Below, one piece after another: positions 8,090 through 16,585 of a stretch of DNA of 64,000 bases (positions within the stretch are counted from its first letter, which is position 1; the number at the start of each line of letters is the position of its first letter). The notes below the pieces were generated by a model. It saw only the letters and a list, made by a program, of their open reading frames with translations, did not search any database and had not been told where the DNA came from. Both the position numbers and the translations under genes were made by a program. This DNA is from Granulicella mallensis (GTDB lineage: Bacteria > Acidobacteriota > Terriglobia > Terriglobales > Acidobacteriaceae): positions 1 to 64,000 of the forward strand of contig NZ_JACHIO010000019.1 in assembly GCF_014203225.1 (NCBI RefSeq), written 5' to 3'.

Positions 8090-10216
8090 GTGAAATTAAG
8101 GCATTTGCAGGCGACAGCGTGTGTCGCGATGACTTTGGTTAGCGTACTGCCACAGGGTGTAGCGCAGCAGGCCACGTCGACAGTATCCAACCAGACCCAA
8201 GTCAGTCCGACGGTTCCTGCCCCTACGCGAGGGGTGCAGAATGACACCACGGGCGTTCCTGGACTGCCGCAAGCCCCTGCTCCAAGGGCGACGGAGCCTC
8301 TCTACCTGCGCCCCACCTTTACGAATTACAGCAAGGGCAAGCCGTTCTTCCCCAATCCTTTCAAGGATTACACGTCGACGACCTACATGGCGCCCCGGCT
8401 CGGCAATACGTCGAAGCTGGATGACCTGCTGCACGACGGCAAGATCTACCTGAGCCTGAGCGATGCCGTGACCCTGGCGCTGGAGAACAACTTCGATATT
8501 GCTATCGCGCGTATCAACCTGGACATCGCGGACACGGACCTGCTGCGCGCCAGGGCCGGCTCCTCTCTGCGCGGTGTTTCGACCGGTCTGGTAGCTAACA
8601 CGCTGGGCGGAACGACTACGACCATCACCGGCGGCGGTGGACCGGGCGGCACGTCGAGTGGTTCGGGCGGTGGCGGCGCGGGCGCGAACGGCATCGTGCT
8701 CAGCACCAACGGCAGTGGACCCACGCCCGAGGCGCTGGACCCTTCGCTTACGGGCAGTCTCGAGTACGAGTCGGCGGACACAGCGCAGGCAAGCCCGCTG
8801 TTCGCTGGAGCCACCTCGCTGAATCAAAATACTTCGACCTACAACTTTGGCTACACGCAGGGATTTCTGACCGGTACCCAGGTGCAGGCGACCTTCAATA
8901 ACAACCGGGTCAGCTCAAACAATGTCTACAACAGCTACGTTCCGCAGCTCCAGACAGTATTTCAGGTAAAGGCGACTCAGCATCTGTTGCAAGGCTTTGG
9001 AACCGGCATCAACGGCCGCTTTATCCTGCAGGCCAAGAACGACCGGCGGATCACCGATTCCGCGTTCCGGCAGCAACTGCTCTACACGGTCAACCAGGTG
9101 GAGAACATCTACTGGGGCCTGGTGAGCGCTTACGAGGACGAGCAGGCTAAGGAACGTGCGCTGACGCAGTCGACGCAGTTGGCGTCGGACAACCGGAAGC
9201 AGCTTCAGATCGGTACGCTGGCTCCGCTGGATGTTGTGAACTCCGATAGCTCGGTAGCCAGCGATAAGCAGGCGCTGATTGCCGCCCAGACGAATCTCGA
9301 ATACCAGCAACTCATTATGAAGCAGGCGATTGCCCGCAACCTGAACGACCCGCAACTGTCGACCGCGCCGGTGATCCCCACCGATCGCGTAGGGCTGGAT
9401 CGCCTGCCGGAAGAAGATATGCCTGTAGAGGACCTGGTCCGCCAGGCTTATGTGAACAATCCGCAGATCGAGCAGGCGGTGTTGAACATGAAGAACAACG
9501 CGATCACCATCAAGGCGGAGAAGAACGGCCTGCTGCCTGTGGTTGATGCGTATGCGTTCTATGGCGGCAGTGGACTCGGCGGAACTGTGAGCCCGACCGC
9601 GATCTGTAATTTCCAGAACGGTGGAACATGCGCGTCGGAAGGTCTTACCTCCATCGACTACGGCACGGTCTTAGGGCACACGTTCAACAACAGCTCTCCT
9701 GACCGGGGTGTTGGCGTGAACATCACGATCCCGATCCGCAACCGTACGGCGCAGGCGGACCAGGCGCGGTCGCAGATGGAGTATCGCCAGTCGCAGATGC
9801 GTCTGCAGCAGCTCTATACGCAGATCAGAATCCAGATCATCAATGGTCAGTATGCGCTGACCAACGATCGGGCGCAGGTTACCGCGGCGCAGGCGTCGCG
9901 CGACTATGCGGCGCAGAGCTACGAGGCCGAGCAGAAGAAGTACAAGCTTGGCGCTTCAACGACCGCCAATGTGTTGCAGCAGGGAAGAAGCCTGGCGACC
10001 GCAGAGAACACTCTGATCTCTTCGACGGGGGCGTATGCGAAGGACCGCGCAGCGTTGCTGCAGTTGCTTTCGAGCACGCTGGATCGTTACGGCATCAGCA
10101 TCGAGGCCGCGGCCTCCGGCACGATTGCCATGGCTCCGATCATTCCAGGGCTCACGGCGCCGAAGACTCCGGAGGCTCCGAAGCCGCTCAACTCTACGCC
10201 TCCGCCCGTGCAGTAG
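8090..10216 (+). CDS. TolC-family outer membrane efflux protein
   Basis: Outer-membrane channel component of a tripartite efflux or type I secretion system. From the GTG start at 8090 the product is 708 residues with a signal peptide ending near GVAQQ (residue 26). A GGAG box lies 9 nt before this GTG, and the open frame upstream of it looks non-coding. The repeated OEP helical halves are visible: DAVTLALENNFDIAIARINL in the first and a long coiled region with YRQSQMRLQQLYTQIRIQI in the second. A Gly/Ser/Thr-rich insert lies at about 170-200. No inner-membrane pump or adaptor gene is next to it, so the partner is encoded elsewhere. Confidence 0.9.
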   Translation: MKLRHLQATACVAMTLVSVLPQGVAQQATSTVSNQTQVSPTVPAPTRGVQNDTTGVPGLPQAPAPRATEPLYLRPTFTNYSKGKPFFPNPFKDYTSTTYMAPRLGNTSKLDDLLHDGKIYLSLSDAVTLALENNFDIAIARINLDIADTDLLRARAGSSLRGVSTGLVANTLGGTTTTITGGGGPGGTSSGSGGGGAGANGIVLSTNGSGPTPEALDPSLTGSLEYESADTAQASPLFAGATSLNQNTSTYNFGYTQGFLTGTQVQATFNNNRVSSNNVYNSYVPQLQTVFQVKATQHLLQGFGTGINGRFILQAKNDRRITDSAFRQQLLYTVNQVENIYWGLVSAYEDEQAKERALTQSTQLASDNRKQLQIGTLAPLDVVNSDSSVASDKQALIAAQTNLEYQQLIMKQAIARNLNDPQLSTAPVIPTDRVGLDRLPEEDMPVEDLVRQAYVNNPQIEQAVLNMKNNAITIKAEKNGLLPVVDAYAFYGGSGLGGTVSPTAICNFQNGGTCASEGLTSIDYGTVLGHTFNNSSPDRGVGVNITIPIRNRTAQADQARSQMEYRQSQMRLQQLYTQIRIQIINGQYALTNDRAQVTAAQASRDYAAQSYEAEQKKYKLGASTTANVLQQGRSLATAENTLISSTGAYAKDRAALLQLLSSTLDRYGISIEAAASGTIAMAPIIPGLTAPKTPEAPKPLNSTPPPVQ

Positions 10217-10613
10217 GTAGGGCAGGAAAATAGCTCCAGGTAGCCCCATTCAATTGCAGGGAAGAAGCAGAGGGCTGTAAGCCCGACTTATCTCGTGTGT
10301 AGATACGATGAATCGGGCTTACAGCCCTCTGCTTTCCTGTTGATCCGATACCTGGGGCTACGCTTGCAGCGAGCTAAAAACCGCTCGCTGCAGCGCTCCA
10401 CCCCAGGCTGGGATGAAACGGGCCCTTGGCCCTAAAGATTAGGGCTCTCTTGTTATCGTGGCTTTCCGCAGCCTGTTAGCGTGGAGAGGTTCTTGCCGAG
10501 CGAGCATTCCCTCTGTGGCTAAAGCCACACCAGCAGCAGTGCAGGGACGGCGGGACTGAAGTCCCGCCCCTTCAAAGCAAAGGCCATCGCGAACTAAAGA
10601 CTCAGCACACTGG
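10217..10613. repeat. Gene-free region of stacked palindromic repeats
   Basis: No gene is seen. A 21-bp perfect inverted repeat (10266-10286 with 10313-10333; core AGGGCTGTAAGCCCGA) has imperfect extensions out to about 10238 and 10370. A second hairpin (CCTGGGG ... CCCCAGG, about 10351-10405) follows. A family A REP composite then lies at 10504-10580 (GTGGCTAAAGCCAC, then GGCGGGACTGAAGTCCCGCC). The first hairpin may also end tolC-family transcription, although it lacks a T-run. Confidence 0.75.
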
Positions 10614-10649
10614 AAAGGGCCGCAAGCGAATATTGCTTGCGGCCCTTTT
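10614..10649. terminator. Strong hairpin, probable bidirectional terminator
   Basis: A 14-bp perfect stem (10614-10627 with 10635-10648) encloses a 7-nt loop. A-rich sequence borders one side and TTTT the other. It separates the repeat block from the leader of the next gene. Confidence 0.7.
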
Positions 10650-10674
10650 CTCGTTCGCGCATCTGATGGATGCA

Positions 10675-10786
10675 GAGCAAATCCCCTGTTGCGGGGAAGT
10701 TGAATCGGGCGTGCGGTGCCGTTTTTCCTGGGGAAAAACGGCCATAAGTTTCGTGGTTTCGTCGTACACCTACAGGGGATTTGCTC
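10675..10786. promoter_or_regulatory. Nested inverted repeats upstream of the YyaL-like gene
   Basis: A perfect 15-bp outer inverted repeat (10675-10689 with 10772-10786) surrounds an inner 10-bp stem (10719-10728 with 10732-10741). It ends about 40 bp before the start codon. It may be a leader structure or simply another dispersed repeat; sequence alone does not decide. Confidence 0.45.
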
Positions 10787-10827
10787 CAGGGTCTGCGGTA
10801 TCGTCGAAAGAGAACTGGAGTTTTGCA

Positions 10828-12942
10828 ATGAGCACTGAACATGAGAACTCGCTGGGTCGCGCTGCCTCGGCTTATTTGCGCTCGGCGCGTCATCAACCGA
10901 TCGACTGGCATGAGTGGGGCACAGAGGCCTTTGCCAAAGCAGAGCGCGAGAACAAGCCGGTGCTGCTGGATATCGGCGCGGTGTGGTGTCACTGGTGCCA
11001 CGTGATGGACCGCGAGAGCTATGAAAACGCCGCGACTGCCGAGGTCATTAATGAGCACTTCATCGCGGTGAAGGTGGATCGCGACGAACGTCCTGACGTG
11101 GACACGCGTTATCAGGCGGCGATCTCCACCATCAGTGGGCAAGGAGGCTGGCCGCTGACTGCTTTTCTCACCCCCGAGGGCAAGCCGTACTTTGGGGGGA
11201 CGTATTTTCCACCCGACGACCGGTATGGCCGTCCGAGTTTTCAGCGCGTGCTGCTCACGATGGCGGATGTGTTTCAGAATCGCCGCGATGAGGTCGAGGA
11301 GTCGGCCGGTGGTGTGATGTTGGCCATCGAGGAGAATGAGAGCTTCTCCGTACCTGCGGGGAATCCCGGAGCGCCGCTGTTGGACAAGCTCGTCGCTTCG
11401 ACGGTCTCGCAGTTCGATCAGAAGAATGGTGGTTTTGGATCGCAGCCGAAGTTTCCGAACTCGGGTGCGATCGATCTTTTGATCGATGCGGCTTCGCGTG
11501 GTGGAGAGTTCGCGGACCAGGCCGGCCACGTGGCGACGGTGACGCTGCAGAAGATGGCTGCGGGCGGGATTCACGATCAGCTTGCGGGTGGATTCCATCG
11601 CTACTCGGTGGATGAGCGCTGGGTCGTGCCGCACTTCGAGAAGATGGCGTACGACAACAGCGAGCTGCTGAAGAACTACGTTCATGCCTTCCAGAGCTTT
11701 GGCAAGCCGGAGTTTGCGCGGGTTGCCAAAGACATTCTGCGTTGGATGGATGAGTGGTTGAGCGACCGCGAGCAGGGAGGCTTCTACGCCTCTCAGGATG
11801 CCGACGATTCATTGGACGATGACGGGGACTACTTCACCTGGACGCGTGCCGAGGCGAAGGCCGTGCTGACGGCGGAGGAGTTCGCGGTCGCGGAGCTGTA
11901 CTTCAATCTGCGCGATGTTGGCGATATGCACCACAATCCCCAGAAGAACGTTTTGCATCTCGGGGAGCCTGTTGAAGCGATCGCGCGCAAGTTGAATCGC
12001 GCGCTGGATGAGGTGAACGAGACGCTTGCCGCGGCGACAGGAAAGCTCTACGCCGCACGGCTTCAGCGCAAGACGCCGTACGTCGACAAGACGATCTATA
12101 CGGGTTGGAACGGCATGTGTCTTACGGCTTACTTTGAAGCTGCGCGGGTGCTCGATCTGCCCGAGGTGCGCGCGTTTGCATTACGCTCACTGGACCGAGT
12201 GCTGAATGCTGCGTGGGACCCTGTCGAGGGCCTGGCGCATGTGGTTGCCTATGGTGAAGGCGGGTCGGCGGCACGGGTTGCTGGGGTGCTTGAGGACTAT
12301 GGTTTTCTCGCGAATGCCGCGCTCGATGCCTGGGAGTCTACGGGGGAGCTGCGCTACTTGACGGTTGCACAGGCGATAGCCGATGTGATGCTGGCGCGGT
12401 TTTACGATGCGGCCGGCGGAGGCTTCTTCGATACCGAACGGATGGAGGGTGCGCCACAACCTATCGGAGCTTTGAGCACTCGGCGCAAGCCGCTGCAGGA
12501 TGCGCCGACACCGGCAGGGAACTCTGTGGCCGTGACATTGCTACTGAGGCTGGCTGCATTGACGAATCGCAGCGACTACGGCGATCGGGCGCAGGAGACT
12601 CTGGAGGCCTTTGCCGGAGTCGTTGAGCACTTCGGCTTGTATGCCGCCAGCTATGGGCTTGCGCTGCGCCGGGCTATTGAGTCTTCGGTGCAGATTTGTG
12701 TTGTGGGGGACGATACCAAAGCGCGTGAGCTTGAGGCTGCGGCAGTCACTGGGTTTGCGGTGAATAAGAGCGTGATTCACCTGGATCGCTCGCGGTTCCA
12801 TGAGCTTCCTGCAGCGCTGGCCGAGACTCTGCCGAATCTGCCGCAGGTGGAGGGTAGCTTTGCGGTCGTCTGCAAGGGGAATAGCTGCCTGCCACCGGTA
12901 AACCATGTCGATGCACTGGTGAAGGCAATGATGGGATCTTGA
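10828..12942 (+). CDS. Thioredoxin-like DUF255/YyaL (SSP411) family protein
   Basis: A 704-residue protein with an N-terminal thioredoxin-like DUF255 domain (the WCHWCHVMD motif, with a CxxC pair, near residue 57). It is followed by GGWPLTAFLTP and YFGGTYFPP, and then an (alpha/alpha)6 barrel resembling N-acylglucosamine 2-epimerases and cellulases (KPYVDKTIYTGWNG, GAQPIG-like segments). The architecture is that of bacterial YyaL and human spermatogenesis-associated protein 20. Its biochemical role is not firmly established. The ATG at 10828 is chosen because CTGGAG lies 7 nt upstream and family similarity begins just after it; the open frame from 10633 runs through hairpins. Confidence 0.9.
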   Translation: MSTEHENSLGRAASAYLRSARHQPIDWHEWGTEAFAKAERENKPVLLDIGAVWCHWCHVMDRESYENAATAEVINEHFIAVKVDRDERPDVDTRYQAAISTISGQGGWPLTAFLTPEGKPYFGGTYFPPDDRYGRPSFQRVLLTMADVFQNRRDEVEESAGGVMLAIEENESFSVPAGNPGAPLLDKLVASTVSQFDQKNGGFGSQPKFPNSGAIDLLIDAASRGGEFADQAGHVATVTLQKMAAGGIHDQLAGGFHRYSVDERWVVPHFEKMAYDNSELLKNYVHAFQSFGKPEFARVAKDILRWMDEWLSDREQGGFYASQDADDSLDDDGDYFTWTRAEAKAVLTAEEFAVAELYFNLRDVGDMHHNPQKNVLHLGEPVEAIARKLNRALDEVNETLAAATGKLYAARLQRKTPYVDKTIYTGWNGMCLTAYFEAARVLDLPEVRAFALRSLDRVLNAAWDPVEGLAHVVAYGEGGSAARVAGVLEDYGFLANAALDAWESTGELRYLTVAQAIADVMLARFYDAAGGGFFDTERMEGAPQPIGALSTRRKPLQDAPTPAGNSVAVTLLLRLAALTNRSDYGDRAQETLEAFAGVVEHFGLYAASYGLALRRAIESSVQICVVGDDTKARELEAAAVTGFAVNKSVIHLDRSRFHELPAALAETLPNLPQVEGSFAVVCKGNSCLPPVNHVDALVKAMMGS

Positions 12943-13053
12943 TTTTTGATTAATTAATAAGGCCGTCGATGACGGAGCAGGCTGTGATTGTTATGTGCAG
13001 GGCTCGCCAGGGATGTATTCATGGCGAGGGTGGGCGGTTTCGCCACGACCAAA

Positions 13054-13149
13054 GAAGGCAATTCAGTCGTTGCGCCCTGCGGGCTTCACTCCGGCCTTCG
13101 GCAGAGCGGTACGAGCCTTCGGCTCGATGTTTTACGGCACGGTTAAAAC
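13054..13149. repeat. Mosaic dispersed repeat (family D) plus left half of palindrome C
   Basis: The sequence beginning AAGGCAATTCAGTCG and running through CCGGCCTTCGGCAGAG recurs at 16428-16480. It leads directly into GGCACGGTTAAAAC, the left half of palindrome C, interrupted at 13150 by the IS element. The rest of the 12943-13053 gap shows nothing I can name. Confidence 0.7.
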
Positions 13150-14474
13150 TGTCAAGTTCCGGGACATGCTTTACAAAGTGTCTCTGGACATCCTTTACAG
13201 TTTTGTTTTTGTTTAGGGGTTTGCGAGTCAGGGTTCGGCCATGGCCGAACCCTGACTCGCAAGGTCGAGTTCGCGGAGGAGAGTAGAGCGGTAGAAGACC
13301 AGGACGCGTTGCTCGATGCGGACCAGTTGGACAGGCTGTCCTGCGAGTGGGCCACAGACCTGCCAGCGTCTGCCGTCGAGCTTGAGTTGACCTGAGGGCT
13401 CCAGGCACTGGACCACGGCATCGGTGGGATACTGCCAGGCGGGCGGGTTGGGATCGTACGGCTTGTTGCTTTTATGCCATCTGCTGGCGGGGGTCTTCAT
13501 GCCGAGGGCTTCGTGAGGCCGGAGGTGGTTGTACTCGTGTCGGAAGGCATCCAGCCAGGCCTGGCGCAGTTCTGGTTCAGGCAGACCGCGGCGACGCCGG
13601 GCCATCTCCAGCGCTCCATGGAAGCGTTCCACCTTGCCCTGGGTCTGAGGGTGGCGGATGCCGGAGAAGTAGAGCCGGATGCCCAGCTGCATCAGCCATA
13701 TCGAGAGTTGGGTCCAGCCACCTGCGGACTGACCGTTCCACCACGGGATGCCATGATCCATCAGCATCGCCTCGGGCATACCGCAGGTGATAAAAGCCGC
13801 TTCCAGCCGCTGTTGCACAGCCTCACCGCGTGTTGTCCCCAATCCGTCCAGGGCGATCACGTAGCGGCTGGCGTCGTCCACGATCGACAGCGGGCCGACA
13901 CTCTGGTTCCAGCCCTTGGGGCTCTTGTGATCCATCTGCCAGAGCTGGTTGGGATGCTCGCGCTCGAACCGTCTCAACGCTGGCCGATGCCGGTCTTCCA
14001 GCCGCACCAGCCCCTGTCGCAACAACACCCGATGTACCGTCGCGGCCGGTATCGCAATCCCTTCCTGCCCCAACAGCACGGCCAGCTTGCGCGCTCCCCA
14101 GTCCGGACGCTCTCTCCGCAGTTCCGCAATCCGCCGCTCGATCGACTCCGCTGTCCGCTCCGGGCTTCGGTGTGGACGACGGCTCAACTCCGCCACCCCC
14201 GATACACCACCTGCTCGATAGCGCTTCAGCCACAGATATCCCGTCGGGCGCGAAATCTCGAACTCTTTACATAACTCCGTAAGACTCGACTCGCCTCGGC
14301 TGGCCGCCACCACAAACCGTATACGCTGATCTGCTACTTCCATCGTCCGCCACGCCATCCCGCCCTCCACCTCCCGTGGAGAGCTTCATCCTGCCACCTC
14401 TTCCCCTCCAAAGAAGGCCAAAAGTGTAAAGGATGTCCAGAGACAATCTGTAAAGGATGTCATGCAACTGAACA
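13150..14474 (-). mobile_element. IS481-family insertion sequence, 1325 bp
   Basis: Ends begin with TGT and finish with ACA. The imperfect terminal inverted repeats share GTCTCTGGACATCCTTTAC about 30 bp inside each end and a second, more terminal GACATSCTTTACA copy. Directly outside are 8-bp direct repeats GTTAAAAC (13142-13149 and 14475-14482), which fit a target duplication. Removing the IS and one copy restores the palindrome GGCACGGTTAAAACCGTGCC. One transposase gene fills the element. Confidence 0.9.
13228..14358 (-). CDS. IS481-family DDE transposase
   Basis: Catalyses transposition of the surrounding element. It has an N-terminal helix-turn-helix (SSLTELCKEFEISRPTGYLWLKRY) and a second helical DNA-binding part, followed by an rve integrase core. 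Candidate DDE residues are D in QMDHKSPKG, D in MLMDHGIPWWN and E in GKVERFHGAL. The frame continues to 14370 with a GTG, but the ATG at 14358 has a better purine-rich ribosome site (GGAGGTGGAGGG). About 376 residues, full length for IS481, with no frameshift seen. The element may therefore still be active. Confidence 0.92.
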   Translation of the reverse strand: MAWRTMEVADQRIRFVVAASRGESSLTELCKEFEISRPTGYLWLKRYRAGGVSGVAELSRRPHRSPERTAESIERRIAELRRERPDWGARKLAVLLGQEGIAIPAATVHRVLLRQGLVRLEDRHRPALRRFEREHPNQLWQMDHKSPKGWNQSVGPLSIVDDASRYVIALDGLGTTRGEAVQQRLEAAFITCGMPEAMLMDHGIPWWNGQSAGGWTQLSIWLMQLGIRLYFSGIRHPQTQGKVERFHGALEMARRRRGLPEPELRQAWLDAFRHEYNHLRPHEALGMKTPASRWHKSNKPYDPNPPAWQYPTDAVVQCLEPSGQLKLDGRRWQVCGPLAGQPVQLVRIEQRVLVFYRSTLLRELDLASQGSAMAEP

Positions 14475-14488
14475 GTTAAAACCGTGCC

Positions 14489-14743
14489 CTTCCGCTCCGT
14501 GTCTCAACAAACTGTTTGCACAGTTCGATTTTGCTCCAAGAGTAGTTTGATGACAGGACTTAGAGCAGTTTCCGTAGAGGCAAGGCAACCCAATGTACGT
14601 GTAGCTCACTCTATTCGGTGAAGACCTGAAATCGTCACGAAAACTGCATTCGACAAGAATCTGGTTCTCTTTTTGTAAATCTCCACGAACTGGATGTTTT
14701 ATCTTTTCAGGTAAAGACAGGACAGGGGGCGCGAAGAAGAACA
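14489..14743. other. Gap upstream of the Hcp-like cassette
   Basis: No gene is seen. A possible sigma-70-like promoter is TTGTAA near 14674 with a TTTTAT box about 18 bp later, 40 bp before the start codon. This is weak evidence by eye only. Confidence 0.25.
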
Positions 14744-15160
14744 ATGGCAGATCCGTCTACACGAACAACCGTCACAATAGGCGATGACAAGTTTAATACT
14801 CTCGCAGTGCAGATGGGGATCACGACGCTGCACGATCACCATGGCATGCCGCAGATGGGAAGTATGGCTTTCTCTATCAGCGTTACCGTGGACATGCACG
14901 ATACGGAGAACATGAAGTTCACCACGATTAATAATCTCTTCAACCTGGCGAACGGTGTTACCCACGACAAGATCAAGGACATCAAGATTGAATATTGGCA
15001 GGACGAACAAAGGGTGGATGCGCTTTGTGTCTATAGCTTCAGCGGCTGGATCTCCAGTTTCTTTACCATCAGCGGCGAACATTCGAATCATATGATCAGC
15101 CTGACGCTGCAGCCGGAACTTAATGACAAGCAGTTCGCCAAAATAGCCTTGTCCAATTAG
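14744..15160 (+). CDS. Hcp/TssD-like small protein (putative secretion tube protein)
   Basis: A 138-residue protein without signal peptide. The predicted layout is N-terminal beta strands (TTVTIGDDKF, SMAFSISVTVDM), one helix (FTTINNLFNLANGV) and then strands KIKDIKIEYW, VDALCVYSFSGWISSFF and HMISLTLQPEL. This order and the closing E/H-x-I-S-L-T-L strand resemble the Hcp (TssD) tube fold of type VI secretion and the related phage tail-tube fold. This is pattern recognition, not a database hit. No other secretion-system gene is in the window. It is first in a three-gene run (gaps of 36 and 20 bp) beside an IS element, suggesting an acquired cassette. Confidence 0.5.
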   Translation: MADPSTRTTVTIGDDKFNTLAVQMGITTLHDHHGMPQMGSMAFSISVTVDMHDTENMKFTTINNLFNLANGVTHDKIKDIKIEYWQDEQRVDALCVYSFSGWISSFFTISGEHSNHMISLTLQPELNDKQFAKIALSN

Positions 15161-15196
15161 TAGCACCCTCTATCCCGCGGCAGGTTGGAATATCGA

Positions 15197-15928
15197 ATGC
15201 CAGTATCCCCTCAGCAGAATAGTGGCGGCAGCGAGCTCGCACACCCCTCCTCGTTGCTGCCGAACCATGGTTACGGCCCCTTTCCACGGCCGAACGACAT
15301 TCGGCGCCGCGAACACCTGCAGCGCTACCATCCCATTGTCGCGGGCTCGCTCGTCGAGTCCTGGCTGGAAAGTCCCGAACCGGTCCATAACTTTCCGCAG
15401 ACGCCAAAACGCCGGGAGATCTCTTTTTTGCGGCCAAACGACATTCGCCGCATCAATCATGTGCAGGGCCACCATCCTGTCGTTCCTAAAGCCCCACCTC
15501 AACGGGCCAAGACTAGCCCGCTGAAGCTGCAGCATGGAACACTTATCGGCAATTCGAAGACTAGTCCATGGTTGATTCAATGGAAGCTGAACCATGAGTC
15601 CAAGAGCGGTGGATGGATTGTTCAACACATTCAAGCCAACTTCACGGGGGCCGGCAATTTTGACTATTGGGAAGCCTGGCAAGTGCCTGCGCATTCACGG
15701 TCAACGAAGACACTGATCGTTTTCGGGTATGACGATATGTTCCGCGGCCTCACCGGCAGCCATATTCATTCGAGCGCTCGCTTTTATGACGGCCTGCAAT
15801 TGCCTGGTTCCTTCACGGTCCATCCGGCGGGTTTCCCGGCAGGAGTCTTGCGCGCCACCACTGTAGATCCGCACTTGCCGCTAAAACATGCAACGGCGGC
15901 GGATAATCGAAACTGGACGTCGCCTTAA
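15197..15928 (+). CDS. Unknown protein with internal repeat; possible cargo of the Hcp-like protein
   Basis: About 243 residues from the ATG at 15197 (a TTG at 15185 is in frame). I do not recognise the family. The N-terminal half is proline-rich and carries two copies of RPNDIRRxxHxQxxHPxV, encoded at 15287-15340 and 15431-15484. The C-terminal half, from GGWIVQHIQANFTGAG, through YWEAWQVPAHS and HIHSSARFYDGLQLPGSF, looks like one compact domain rich in aromatic and His residues. There is no signal peptide or membrane span. Position between an Hcp-like gene and an exported HEAT-like gene would suit an effector-type protein, but that is inference from context only. Confidence 0.5.
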   Translation: MPVSPQQNSGGSELAHPSSLLPNHGYGPFPRPNDIRRREHLQRYHPIVAGSLVESWLESPEPVHNFPQTPKRREISFLRPNDIRRINHVQGHHPVVPKAPPQRAKTSPLKLQHGTLIGNSKTSPWLIQWKLNHESKSGGWIVQHIQANFTGAGNFDYWEAWQVPAHSRSTKTLIVFGYDDMFRGLTGSHIHSSARFYDGLQLPGSFTVHPAGFPAGVLRATTVDPHLPLKHATAADNRNWTSP

Positions 15929-15948
15929 GGCAGAGCTGGAGGAGACCT

Positions 15949-16413
15949 ATGCCGAAGAGGCCGTTCAAGATTTTCTCTATAGCTTTTTGCGTCGCATGGA
16001 TGTTTTTGTCTGGAGCGGCGGGAGCAACCGGAAGACCTACTCTTATGAAACAGCTCACGGAAACGATCACGAAGGTCCAAACAGGCGACTCTCTCACCGC
16101 CCGGACGGATGCCGCCGAACACCTCGCCGATCTGACGAAAAAGGTACACCCCGATAGGGTGGACGATAAGACCCTGGCTTCGATGGTGTCTCTTCTGGAC
16201 AGCCCTGAAGACTCCGTGCGGGCCTGGGTGGCGGGGGCCATCGGATTTCTTGGACCACGGGCGATCTCTGCCGCTCCTACGCTTTTAAAGTTATTGCCTG
16301 AGGCGGATTGCGTGCAGGGAGATCTGACGTCGGCGGGAGCTATCCGGCTTGCCCTTAAGAAAATTGGTGCGAAGGCTCCTCCGCAGTCAACGTGTGGAAC
16401 AGCTGCGAAGTAG
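15949..16413 (+). CDS. Exported HEAT-repeat-like protein
   Basis: A 154-residue protein with an N-terminal signal peptide (KIFSIAFCVAWMFLSGAAGA) followed by helices that read like HEAT repeats: LASMVSLLDSPEDSVRAWVAGAIGFLG and AAPTLLKLLPE. Two cysteines sit near the C-terminus. A strong ribosome site (CTGGAGGAG) precedes the ATG, 20 bp after the previous stop codon, so it is probably translated from the same mRNA. HEAT-type proteins bind other proteins. A periplasmic location next to a putative effector would fit an immunity or chaperone role, but nothing in the sequence proves it. Confidence 0.6.
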   Translation: MPKRPFKIFSIAFCVAWMFLSGAAGATGRPTLMKQLTETITKVQTGDSLTARTDAAEHLADLTKKVHPDRVDDKTLASMVSLLDSPEDSVRAWVAGAIGFLGPRAISAAPTLLKLLPEADCVQGDLTSAGAIRLALKKIGAKAPPQSTCGTAAK

Positions 16414-16427
16414 AGGTGCGTGGAAGG

Positions 16428-16525
16428 CAATTCAGTCGCTCCGGCTGCGCCTTCGCTCCAGCCTTCGGCAGAAAGGAAGGCTGGCCGAGCCTTACTCTTA
16501 TGGCATGGCTGAAGCCATGCCCTTA
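16428..16525. repeat. Mosaic dispersed repeat (family D) with GGCATGGCTGAAGCCATGCC palindrome
   Basis: AAGGCAATTCAGTCGCTCC and the following CAGCCTTCGGCAGAAAG match the repeat left of the IS481 element. A REP-like palindrome centred near 16511 follows. It fills the space between convergent genes. Confidence 0.75.
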
Positions 16526-16585
16526 ACGAAACAGTGCCACGGCAAGCGATTCATACAGCTCGATTTCGAAGTTTGATGGCATACC

